From CALGLS01 sp965222105 (GTDB lineage Bacteria; Bacteroidota; Bacteroidia; Chitinophagales; Saprospiraceae), in contig CBDCTQ010000062.1 of assembly GCA_965222105.1 (NCBI GenBank), positions 186,001 to 250,000 of the forward strand: DNA of 64,000 nucleotides, given 5' to 3'. This document shows, piece after piece, positions 36,403 to 43,953 of this stretch; the stretch's first letter is position 1, and every line of letters begins with the position of its first letter. The position numbers and the translations under genes are program-made. The notes under the pieces were generated by a model. That model was not told the DNA's origin. It ran no database searches and saw only the letters and a list, made by a program, of their open reading frames with translations.

Positions 36403-37104
36403 ATGAAAAATTTACTAAAACAACTCACAGTCCTGTTCATTTTCGCCGGGTTGATTTCGCCCTGTATGGCTCAAACCTTTAGCGTAGGCCCAAAGTTGGG
36501 AATCCACATCGCTACCTGGGGTGGGCCTGATATCGATGATTATTACTATGGCGACAATAATTTGGAGTATCGGACTGGCCTTCTGGCTGGCGCAGCTTTT
36601 GAGTTCGGATTTAACGACCTGCTGGCGCTACAGCCTGAATTGCTTTTTATGCAAAAAGGAGCTAAAAACTCTGCGGATTATTCTTATCCCGGTTACGAAA
36701 TAAGTGCCGAAGCAGGCATAATCTTCAACTACATCGAAGTCCCGGTGTCCCTCAAATTCAAGTTCGGATTCGGAGGCGGCAACGGCCTGTACCTTTCCAC
36801 TGGGCCGTCATTTGGCTTTCTTATGAGTGGCAAGACCATACTTAAGTCAACTGTCAATGGTGAAACAGAAAAGGAAACTGATTCTATTGATTTTGATGAC
36901 AACGAACTCAATCGCATTGATCTGGGGCTGACAATCGGTACAGGCGTCTTTTTCAATGCAGGATTAGGAGTTGTCTTTCTCGACGGACGGTATGTCTATG
37001 GCCTTGCCGATATAGATGGGGAAGATTCCGACTTTAGCATTTTCAACCGGGGTTTTTCCATCGGGGTGGGCTACCTTTTCACCATTTCAGGAGGTGATGA
37101 ATAG
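36403..37104 (+). CDS. Outer-membrane beta-barrel protein (porin-family), copy 2
   Basis: 233 residues from the ATG at 36403; the frame is open from 36367 but MKNLLKQLTVLFIFAGL aligns exactly with the signal peptide of copy 1. The barrel strands are conserved (GPKLGIHIATWGG, LALQPELLFMQKG) and divergence is concentrated in predicted loops (ENNTFNFN-type against SADYSYPG, and the loop around residue 150). The AAAAATTGTTRAAATATCT leader motif is present before both copies, showing that the duplication included regulatory sequence. Confidence 0.85.
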   Translation: MKNLLKQLTVLFIFAGLISPCMAQTFSVGPKLGIHIATWGGPDIDDYYYGDNNLEYRTGLLAGAAFEFGFNDLLALQPELLFMQKGAKNSADYSYPGYEISAEAGIIFNYIEVPVSLKFKFGFGGGNGLYLSTGPSFGFLMSGKTILKSTVNGETEKETDSIDFDDNELNRIDLGLTIGTGVFFNAGLGVVFLDGRYVYGLADIDGEDSDFSIFNRGFSIGVGYLFTISGGDE

Positions 37105-37254
37105 GGTTTTAATAATCCCCTAACACTGTTTAACCCTTTTTAAGCAAACCCCGCACTGATTTTGAATAAAAAGGAACATATACAAACACTCCTCCCTGAT
37201 GTTCCCTTCTGTCAAGTACCAGTTTTTACTAAAAAACAACACTATTAACAAGCA

Positions 37255-37286
37255 ATGGCCGGATCAATACTTCTTGATTCGGCCAT
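37255..37286. terminator. 13-bp hairpin between converging operons
   Basis: ATGGCCGGATCAA (37255-37267) and TTGATTCGGCCAT (37274-37286) pair with one G-T wobble around a 6-base loop. It lies 29 bp past the stop of the last gene of the respiratory operon (minus strand) and 150 bp past the second barrel gene, so it probably terminates both. T tracts are weak on each strand. Confidence 0.5.
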
Positions 37287-37314
37287 CTCGCATTTGAAGG
37301 GTTCAGGTCGGTGC

Positions 37315-37572
37315 CTAAAACGAGTCGAAGTCCACCTCTTCTTCCCGGCGCCGGTTGCGGTACCAGATATACCCTATTGTACCGACCATCACATAGGGCA
37401 TGGAAAGCAAAAACAGAATCCCCTTATTCAACCCCTTGCCGGCAGAGCCCCCTTCCTTGAGGTTGCTTTCGGCCGACATGCGACACATCGGGCATTGAGC
37501 CTCCACAGGAGTGGTGGTACTCACCAACAATCCCAGTAGCAATATACCTACTAATCTACGGACTCGGTTCAT
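37315..37572 (-). CDS. Small exported membrane protein with CPMC motif
   Basis: 85 residues from the ATG at 37572 (MNRVRRLVGILLLGLLVS), a signal peptide or anchor; upstream frame to 37668 is leader. After it comes QCPMCRMSAESNL, a CxxC motif placed just outside the membrane, then one membrane helix (ILFLLSMPYVMVGTIGYIWY) and a charged C-terminus. Proteins of this type recur downstream of oxidase genes in Bacteroidota. The CxxC suggests a thiol or metal role in oxidase assembly, which is inference. Last gene of the operon. Confidence 0.7.
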   Translation of the reverse strand: MNRVRRLVGILLLGLLVSTTTPVEAQCPMCRMSAESNLKEGGSAGKGLNKGILFLLSMPYVMVGTIGYIWYRNRRREEEVDFDSF

Positions 37573-37677
37573 GTTTTTTCTTTTTGCAAAAATACGAAAA
37601 AGGAAGGAATAATGGGCCAGCATATCAGCAAACTTGTCTGCCGGAACGAAGTGAAGGTAGATCAGCACATCAGCACA

Positions 37678-38211
37678 TCAATAACAAGACCGCAACATAA
37701 AATAAACCACCGGCCCCGTCACCGCCACATACAACCAAATGGGAAACACCCACCGTGCCATCCGCCGATGTCGCTCCACCTGACCGGTAAAACCCCGGAT
37801 AAAGGTGAACAAAATAAACGGAAATACTCCTCCCGCCAACACGATATGGGTAATCAGAAAAAAGAAATACACCTTTCGGACAAATCCCTCTTTGCAGTAA
37901 AGCGTCTCCGGCGTAGTGAAATGATAGATGACATACGACACCAAAAACAAAAACGAAAACAGCAAGGCAGCATAAATCATCCGTTGGTGCGCAGCAATGT
38001 TTTTTTGCTTCACAAAATAAAAAGCAAGCAACAAACAAATGGTCGTAGCGATATTCAGCGCTGCATGTATCGGCGGTAAAAATCCAAAGTCGATACTGGT
38101 AGGAATTTTAAAGGAAGGGACCCGCATCACCCCCGCCAACCCCAGCACGACAATGCTGATCAGGATAGCCAGGATGTTGAGTTTTTTTGCTAAAGCCAAA
38201 TTAGGTGCCAT
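37678..38211 (-). CDS. DUF420 membrane protein (CtaM/YozB-like oxidase assembly factor)
   Basis: 177 residues from MAPNLAL (38211; frame open to 38244). Four or five membrane helices with conserved histidines: FLPPIHAALNIATTICLLLAFY, AAHQRMIYAALLFSFLFLVSYVIYHF, FLITHIVLAGGVFPFILFTF and HRRMARWVFPIWLYVAVTG. This is the DUF420 pattern; family members YozB/CtaM are needed for haem-copper oxidase maturation in some Firmicutes. Its place directly after the SCO-like gene supports the same role here. Confidence 0.85.
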   Translation of the reverse strand: MAPNLALAKKLNILAILISIVVLGLAGVMRVPSFKIPTSIDFGFLPPIHAALNIATTICLLLAFYFVKQKNIAAHQRMIYAALLFSFLFLVSYVIYHFTTPETLYCKEGFVRKVYFFFLITHIVLAGGVFPFILFTFIRGFTGQVERHRRMARWVFPIWLYVAVTGPVVYFMLRSCY

Positions 38212-38240
38212 GATGTAAATTGTGACCTGACTTTCTGAAT

Positions 38241-38948
38241 TCACTTCTCTTTATCCCGGACCAATTCCGGGTCTTTATCACCCCGTCCGGGGGCCAGCAA
38301 GGCCATGTGTTCGACCAGGCGCGCCATGGCCCGGTTGTCTTCAAAGGCGTAATAATTCCGGATATTGGATCTGGTATCCACCAAAACCAGGTAGGGATAG
38401 GTGCCAACAGACGGGTCAACCCTTCGCATCCGGTAAGGAGTTGATCTGTCTGATTTTCCGTAATCGTCAGGCCATTGGAAGCCTTTGTTGAGGTGGTTGT
38501 AAATGTCTTGTTGGGAGCTTGTTAGCAAATGGCATTGTTCCACGTCCGTAAGTCCCGTTTTTTGGGCGAAAGCCTCAAGACGATCATTGGATGGAGAATG
38601 GAGACTGTGTAGTAGAAAGAGCACCCGGTTGTCGTCATCGAAGTTGCGGTGCAGCTTGGCCAGTTGCTGTCCGAGGAATAGGGATTTGGGGTCGTCGGGA
38701 GAGAAGAAGCCGGCCACTACCAGTTTTCCTTTTACCGTGGCGTTGGTAATCGTTTGTCCCTGATGGCTGGTAAATTGGAACGCAGGCATTTGTCCGTAGT
38801 CGTGAAACTCGCTGATGAGCTCTTTGTAATATTCATGACCGGAACGGGTGTAGTACAAGGTCCCCAACGGCAAAACCACCAGGATGAAAAATAAGGCTCC
38901 CAACTGGATGGCGCGTCTTTTACCGGAAGGTGGTGTATTTTCAGCCAT
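38241..38948 (-). CDS. SCO1/SenC-like protein lacking the copper-binding cysteines
   Basis: 235 residues from MAENTPP (38948; frame open to 39002). One N-terminal membrane anchor (IQLGALFFILVVLPLGTLYY) and a thioredoxin-like domain. At the point where SCO proteins carry CxxxCP, this protein reads VVAGFFSPDDPKSLFLGQQL, without any cysteine; its only cysteine is in VEQCHLL. The rest of the fold (MPAFQFTSHQGQTI, RVLFLLHSLHSPSND, TYPYLVLVDTRSNIRNYY) is kept. SCO proteins deliver copper to CuA of oxidase subunit II; this one probably cannot do so in the usual way. Confidence 0.75.
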   Translation of the reverse strand: MAENTPPSGKRRAIQLGALFFILVVLPLGTLYYTRSGHEYYKELISEFHDYGQMPAFQFTSHQGQTITNATVKGKLVVAGFFSPDDPKSLFLGQQLAKLHRNFDDDNRVLFLLHSLHSPSNDRLEAFAQKTGLTDVEQCHLLTSSQQDIYNHLNKGFQWPDDYGKSDRSTPYRMRRVDPSVGTYPYLVLVDTRSNIRNYYAFEDNRAMARLVEHMALLAPGRGDKDPELVRDKEK

Positions 38949-39039
38949 AGTAGTTCGATTCTGCTGGATGCTAAAACCACTAAGGATTTGACCGGCAGCC
39001 AAATCCTTAGTGCGACAACATCCAATTTATCATTTAGAT

Positions 39040-39534
39040 TTAGTGGCCGTCATCGTGCCCGTCGCCGTGGCCATCATCGTGTAAAACTTTGGTCTCCTTT
39101 TTTTTAGGAGTGGGTTTAAGAGTGGCTTCCACCTCGATGGCGTTTTTCTCCAGTACATCATTACGGTTTTGTTTCCAGGCATCGCCTTCCTGAAAAAAGG
39201 CAATGATCGCCCAGACCAACAACAACATGGGCAACAACACCGTAAGCCGCAGTCCCTTCACCTCGTGGCCCATGTGCATAAAATTGTAAACGATGTAATA
39301 GGCTTTGTACAATGACAATACGATCAGCGCAAGCCCCACAATGGCCAGGATAACCGTCATCCCTTTCGGCTCAAAGCCCAAATGCCCTTTCCCGAAAAGG
39401 GAAACCAATACTTCCACCACCGTCACGATGGCCAGCAACCACATACCTCTGAAAACGGCCTTGCGGGCGTGCTCGTAGTGATCGTCTTTGGGGAGAATTC
39501 CTAAATCTTCCTGTGTATCTGAATGATGTGCCAT
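39040..39534 (-). CDS. Cytochrome c oxidase subunit IV family protein
   Basis: 164 residues with three membrane helices (GMWLLAIVTVVEVLVSLFG, MTVILAIVGLALIVLSLYK, LTVLLPMLLLVWAIIAFF) and YYIVYNFMHMGHEVKGLR between the second and third, matching the prokaryotic subunit IV (CyoD/CtaF-like) pattern. The C-terminal about 35 residues are a soluble tail ending HDDGHGDGHDDGH, His/Asp-rich. It is longer than the usual about 110 residues because of that tail. Encoded between subunit III and the SCO-like gene. Confidence 0.85.
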   Translation of the reverse strand: MAHHSDTQEDLGILPKDDHYEHARKAVFRGMWLLAIVTVVEVLVSLFGKGHLGFEPKGMTVILAIVGLALIVLSLYKAYYIVYNFMHMGHEVKGLRLTVLLPMLLLVWAIIAFFQEGDAWKQNRNDVLEKNAIEVEATLKPTPKKKETKVLHDDGHGDGHDDGH

Positions 39535-39608
39535 ACTACTCTAATTAATAATTTTTCCGAAAAGGAAATCAAAAGAAGATAATGGTCGACTTTTGATGGT
39601 TGATTTTT

Positions 39609-40457
39609 TTACAACAAATAAAATACGAGAAATACGAATACCCAAACCAGGTCGACAAAGTGCCAATACAGCCCGATCTTTTCAACCATTTCATAGCCAT
39701 TCCTGCGCCTGGTATACAGACCACTGGCGGCGTTGATCATAATGATGAGCAGAAACACCACCCCCGAAAAAACGTGAAAGCCGTGAAACCCCGTAATGAA
39801 AAAGAAGAGGGCACCAAAAGCCGCCGGACCGAACTGTTGCACCTTCACCTCGCCGGCATCGGTCTGGTATTTGAGCTGATCGTAGTGCCCGTCGTGATAG
39901 TGGATCAGGTAAGAGTCTCCCACTTCAAACCGGTCCCCTTTTTTAATATCGTGGCCATCGCCTTCCAGGTAGGTTCCTGCTTCGACGTGGGTACCGAAAG
40001 GATTGGTCGTAACGGTCATGTGCTCAGTAGCGATCAGGTTGGTCCATTCCCAGGCTTGGCATCCGAGGAATCCCAGCCCGCCGAGGATGGTCAATAACAT
40101 CCAAAACACAACGCCGTTTTTATTTTCCCGCTTTCCTTCCTGTACGGCGCGCACCATCGTTACCGAACTGATGATCAGCAAAAACGACATAATCGTAACA
40201 AAGATCAGCGGCATGTGGTGGATGCCAAAGGGAGCCGTCGAAAACACAAAATCCGGAACCGGCCAGGTAGCACTGCTGAACCGCAGGGTGCCGTAGGCTA
40301 TCAAAAATCCGGCAAAGGTAAAAGCATCTGAAAGCAGGAAGTACCACATCATCAGTTTGCCATAACTTGCCCCCATAGCCGGTTTACCACCCGACCAGTC
40401 TTCTACCGCGTGGTCGTGGCCATGTACTTCTTCATGAACGGATGTATCTGTCGCCAT
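39609..40457 (-). CDS. ctaE: Cytochrome c oxidase subunit III
   Basis: 282 residues. Membrane helices with the subunit III motifs LMMWYFLLSDAFTFAGFLIAY, LLTILGGLGFLGCQAWEW, AFGALFFFITGFHGFHVFSG and EKIGLYWHFVDLVWVFVFLV. A soluble loop of about 55 residues between helices four and five (about 145-200) is longer than usual. The N-terminus VHEEVHGHDHAVED is His-rich. It lies 42 bp after a second, shorter subunit III gene. Confidence 0.92.
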   Translation of the reverse strand: MATDTSVHEEVHGHDHAVEDWSGGKPAMGASYGKLMMWYFLLSDAFTFAGFLIAYGTLRFSSATWPVPDFVFSTAPFGIHHMPLIFVTIMSFLLIISSVTMVRAVQEGKRENKNGVVFWMLLTILGGLGFLGCQAWEWTNLIATEHMTVTTNPFGTHVEAGTYLEGDGHDIKKGDRFEVGDSYLIHYHDGHYDQLKYQTDAGEVKVQQFGPAAFGALFFFITGFHGFHVFSGVVFLLIIMINAASGLYTRRRNGYEMVEKIGLYWHFVDLVWVFVFLVFYLL

Positions 40458-40499
40458 TTTTTATGTAAATTGGTTTTAAATCTTTTTTATTTTTCGGAT

Positions 40500-41087
40500 T
40501 CACTGAAGCGTAAAAAACAGCAACAGGTAAATCCACAACAAATCGACAAAATGCCAGTAGGTCAATGTCATTTCAAATCGCAGTTTCCGGGCGGGAGTAA
40601 TGTAGTAGTCCAAACCAAAGGCATGGATCATTGCCACCAGCAATATCGCTATGCCGCCCAGCACATGCCCGGCATGCACCATCGACAATATGTACACGAA
40701 CGACCCCGACGGGTTGCCCGTCAACTCAATGCCCATCTCTTGCATGGCCATCCATCCCTGATATTGGAACGCTACGAAGAGCAAGCCTAGTAAAAACCCC
40801 AGGGTTAGGAGTAGCCGGTAGGCAGTGCCATTGCCCCGTTTGAACGACCAGTAAGACAACTGCAACACCACACTGCTGAGCAACATCACGCCCGCACTGT
40901 AGTAAAATATTTTTGGAAGAGCGAACTCCAGCCAGTTGCCGGCAGCTTGTCGGACCACATAGGCACTGGTAAACGCTGCAAACATCATCAGGATGCTGCC
41001 ACAAGCGGCCCAAAGTGCAAATTTCTTTGGGTGTATCTTATTGCGATACCGCCGTTGGTTGTCGAGTGATGCCACTGGGCTGTTCAT
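40500..41087 (-). CDS. Second cytochrome c oxidase subunit III (short form)
   Basis: 195 residues from MNSPVAS (41087); the frame is open to an ATG at 41108, which would overlap the end of the haem O synthase gene by 14 bp. Five membrane helices (KFALWAACGSILMMFAAFTS, IFYYSAGVMLLSSVVLQLSY, LLTLGFLLGLLFVAFQYQGW, FVYILSMVHAGHVLGGIAIL, TLTYWHFVDLLWIYLLLFF). The HAGHVLGG and YWHFVDLLW motifs identify it as subunit III. Two adjacent subunit III genes are the normal arrangement in this operon type in Bacteroidota. Confidence 0.9.
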   Translation of the reverse strand: MNSPVASLDNQRRYRNKIHPKKFALWAACGSILMMFAAFTSAYVVRQAAGNWLEFALPKIFYYSAGVMLLSSVVLQLSYWSFKRGNGTAYRLLLTLGFLLGLLFVAFQYQGWMAMQEMGIELTGNPSGSFVYILSMVHAGHVLGGIAILLVAMIHAFGLDYYITPARKLRFEMTLTYWHFVDLLWIYLLLFFTLQ

Positions 41088-41094
41088 TCGTCTG

Positions 41095-42018
41095 TTAAAT
41101 TTTATCAAGATATAGTACGATCAATGCGATCGGCAAATAGAAAAAAGAGCAAAACATTAGCTTTCGGGCCGCGTCCCGACTACAGGTTTGACGTAGCTGC
41201 CAACCATAATAGGCATAAATGCCTCCCAACACCAACAACACAATGGCAGACCACCAACCAGCCTCCCCCATCATAAAAGGTACGACACTCACCACCATCC
41301 CCAGCAGAGCAAATAAAAAGCATTGAAGGCCGGTGTTCCGGTCGCGTTGGCCGCTTGCCGAAGGCAGCAAATTAAATCCTGCCCGGGTATAATCTTCGTG
41401 CCCCAACCAGGCTATGGCCCAAAAATGCGGAAACTGCCACATAAATTGTATGCCAAACAAGGCCAATGCCAGCGCCGTGATCTCTCCCTGAAAAGCCGTG
41501 CAACCGATCAACACCGGCAAGGCTCCGGGAATAGCTCCGATAAACACCGCCATCGGCGACACCCGCTTCATGGGCGTATACAAAAAGGCATAGATGATCA
41601 ATGCCAACATCCCCAGCGTAGCCGTCCAAGGATTGAAAAGGGCCAATAACACTATGCCCACGAGGCTCATAAACCCGGCGGCCATTACTGCCTCAGAAGT
41701 CTCCATCCGACCGGCCGCCAGCGGGCGATCCTGAGTGCGGGTCATCAGTTTGTCGTACTGTTTTTCCAATACCTGATTGAGGGCATTGGATGCTCCCGTC
41801 ACCAAAAAGCCTCCCAAAGCCAATATCACCAACGCAATCCAATTGACAGGCCCCATCCCCACGATCAAATAGGCCATCACCGCCGAAAAAACCACCAGCA
41901 GATTCAATCTCAGCTTGACCAACATCTGATAGTCCTTCCATTTTTGGCTTAAAGCCGATCCAGGTCTTTGCGCTGTTTTACTTCTTATCACGTATATCTT
42001 TCTTGAGCTTTTTATCAA
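41095..42018 (-). CDS. ctaB: Protohaem IX farnesyltransferase (haem O synthase)
   Basis: 307 residues, UbiA-family membrane prenyltransferase that adds farnesyl to haem b to give haem O for the oxidase. The key site is SNALNQVLEKQYDKLMTRTQDRPLAAG (split NxxxDxxxxRTxxRP motif; about residues 78-104), with a second aspartate region near GHEDYTRAGFNLLP and about nine membrane helices. Located between subunit I and subunit III genes. Its leader contains a perfect 16-bp palindrome (42031-42046). Also known as cyoE or COX10. Confidence 0.92.
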   Translation of the reverse strand: MIKSSRKIYVIRSKTAQRPGSALSQKWKDYQMLVKLRLNLLVVFSAVMAYLIVGMGPVNWIALVILALGGFLVTGASNALNQVLEKQYDKLMTRTQDRPLAAGRMETSEAVMAAGFMSLVGIVLLALFNPWTATLGMLALIIYAFLYTPMKRVSPMAVFIGAIPGALPVLIGCTAFQGEITALALALFGIQFMWQFPHFWAIAWLGHEDYTRAGFNLLPSASGQRDRNTGLQCFLFALLGMVVSVVPFMMGEAGWWSAIVLLVLGGIYAYYGWQLRQTCSRDAARKLMFCSFFYLPIALIVLYLDKI

Positions 42019-42030
42019 TCAATAATTCTA

Positions 42031-42046
42031 CCTGTCGGCAGACAGG
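42031..42046. repeat. Dispersed palindrome CCTGTC-GGCA-GACAGG
   Basis: Perfect inverted repeat with 6-bp arms inside the 39-bp gap between oxidase subunit I and haem O synthase genes. It is one member of a CCTGYC...GRCAGG family scattered through the window (1324, 2289, 17935, 59520, 59548, 60510, 60610). Confidence 0.75.
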
Positions 42047-42057
42047 CAATAATCTCT

Positions 42058-43905
42058 CTAATGTCCTTCATCCTTTTCCCCTTCCCTTAGCGGGACAATT
42101 TGTGGGATGAACTCGTATCCATCTTTACCGTAGTCGTAAGCCCACCGGTGAACAGCGGGTATCTTGCCCGGCCAGTTGCCATGTCCTGCATGGATCGGTG
42201 TAGTCCATTCCAGGGTAGTAGCACCCCAAGGGTTACGGCTGGTCACTTTTTTACCTTTCCAAATGCTGTAAAAGAAGTTAATTACAAACAAGACCTGCAA
42301 AGCAAAAACCACGATGGCCGCAATGGTGATGAATTTGTTCATTGTTCCAAAATGGGCAAACGCATCAAAAGTATCGAACCGATAATACCGTCGGGGCACA
42401 CCGGCCATACCCAGGTAGTGCATCGGCCAGAATATGGCATAGGCTCCAATGAAGGTGCCCCAGAAGTGGATCTGTCCCAAGGTGTCGTTCATAAACCGGC
42501 CGTACATTTTGGGAAACCAATTGTAAATACCGGCGAACATACCAAAGAAGGCCGCAATACCCATCACGATGTGGAAGTGGGCCACCACAAAATAAGTGTC
42601 GTGCATTTGAATGTCGATGGCAGAGTTGCCGAGGAAGATCCCCGTCAATCCACCTGATATAAACATCGATACAAAACCTATGGCAAACAGGCTGGCAGAA
42701 TTGAACCGGATATTACCACCGTAGAGGGTCGTGATCCAGTTGAACACTTTCACCGCCGATGGCACCGCAATGATTAGAGTGAAGATCACAAAAAAGTTGG
42801 ATATGAATGGGTTGACCCCAGACATAAACATATGGTGCGCCCAAACGATGAACGACAAAAAGCCAATTGCCAAAATGGAATACACCATAGCCCGGTAGCC
42901 AAAGATCGGCTTGCGGGCATGTACCGCCAGTGTTTCCGACACCAGTCCCATCGCCGGTAAAATAATAATGTATACTTCGGGGTGGCCCAAAAACCAGAAC
43001 AAGTGCTGGAATAATATCGGGCTTCCGCCAACGTGATCCAGTGCCTGACCACCAATGTATATTTCACTCAGATAAAAACTCGTACCCAGGGCCCGGTCGC
43101 AGATCATCAGCAAAAAGGCCGATACCAATACGGGGAAAGAAAGCAGCCCCAACACCGCAGTTACAAAAAAGGCCCAAATGGTGAGCGGCAAACGCCACAT
43201 CGACATTCCTTTGGTGCGCAGGTTCAACACGGTGGTGATGTAATTGATCCCACCCAGCAATACCGAGATGACAAACAAGACCATACTCACCGTCCACAAC
43301 GTCATACCCACCCCGGAACCCGACGAAGCCTGTGGCAGGGCCGACAAGGGCGGGTAGGCCGTCCATCCGCCCGAAAAGGGTCCCGTACTCACAAACAGTG
43401 AAATGAACATGACCACACCGGCCAGGAAAAAGAACCAATACGAAAACATATTGAGCAAGGGCGAGGCCATATCGCGCGATCCGCATTGAAGGGGTATCAG
43501 CAAGTTACTAAACGTACCACTAAGTCCCGCCGTCAATACAAAAAATACCAGTATGGTGCCGTGCATGGTCACAAGCGCATAATAAAACTGCGGATCGAGG
43601 GTGCCGATACCGGCGTCGTTGACCAATATCCATTTGCCCAGGAGGGGTTTAATCCAGGCCATATCGTCTTCCGGAAAACCCAATTGCAACCGAAACACGA
43701 TCGACATAGCCGCGCCAATCAACGCCCATATCATTCCCGTGATCAGGAATTGTTTGGCGATGATCTTATGGTCCTGACTGAATACATACTTTGTCAGAAA
43801 ACCCGACTGGTATTTATCGCCGTGATGATGGTCGTGAAAAAGATCGTCGAACCCCTGCTCTTCGATCAACAACTCCTCGTCGTATTGTATTAAATTCGTT
43901 GCCAT
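42058..43905 (-). CDS. ctaD: Cytochrome c oxidase subunit I (aa3-type, A family)
   Basis: 615 residues, 12 or more membrane helices. Catalytic haem-copper centre of the terminal oxidase. Seen: low-spin haem ligand His115 (MHGTILVFF), CuB ligands His308 (GHPEVYI with Glu310 of the D channel and Tyr312 crosslink) and His357/His358 (WAHHMF), and HFH (His443 haem a3, His445 haem a). The GHPEVY glutamate marks an A1-type proton channel. The N-terminus has FHDHHHGDKY and the C-terminus ends GEKDEGH. 48 bp downstream of subunit II. Confidence 0.95.
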   Translation of the reverse strand: MATNLIQYDEELLIEEQGFDDLFHDHHHGDKYQSGFLTKYVFSQDHKIIAKQFLITGMIWALIGAAMSIVFRLQLGFPEDDMAWIKPLLGKWILVNDAGIGTLDPQFYYALVTMHGTILVFFVLTAGLSGTFSNLLIPLQCGSRDMASPLLNMFSYWFFFLAGVVMFISLFVSTGPFSGGWTAYPPLSALPQASSGSGVGMTLWTVSMVLFVISVLLGGINYITTVLNLRTKGMSMWRLPLTIWAFFVTAVLGLLSFPVLVSAFLLMICDRALGTSFYLSEIYIGGQALDHVGGSPILFQHLFWFLGHPEVYIIILPAMGLVSETLAVHARKPIFGYRAMVYSILAIGFLSFIVWAHHMFMSGVNPFISNFFVIFTLIIAVPSAVKVFNWITTLYGGNIRFNSASLFAIGFVSMFISGGLTGIFLGNSAIDIQMHDTYFVVAHFHIVMGIAAFFGMFAGIYNWFPKMYGRFMNDTLGQIHFWGTFIGAYAIFWPMHYLGMAGVPRRYYRFDTFDAFAHFGTMNKFITIAAIVVFALQVLFVINFFYSIWKGKKVTSRNPWGATTLEWTTPIHAGHGNWPGKIPAVHRWAYDYGKDGYEFIPQIVPLREGEKDEGH

Positions 43906-43953
43906 CGTTTATAATTTATGGGTAGCCCTTTGTCAGAAATCTTACCCGATTTT

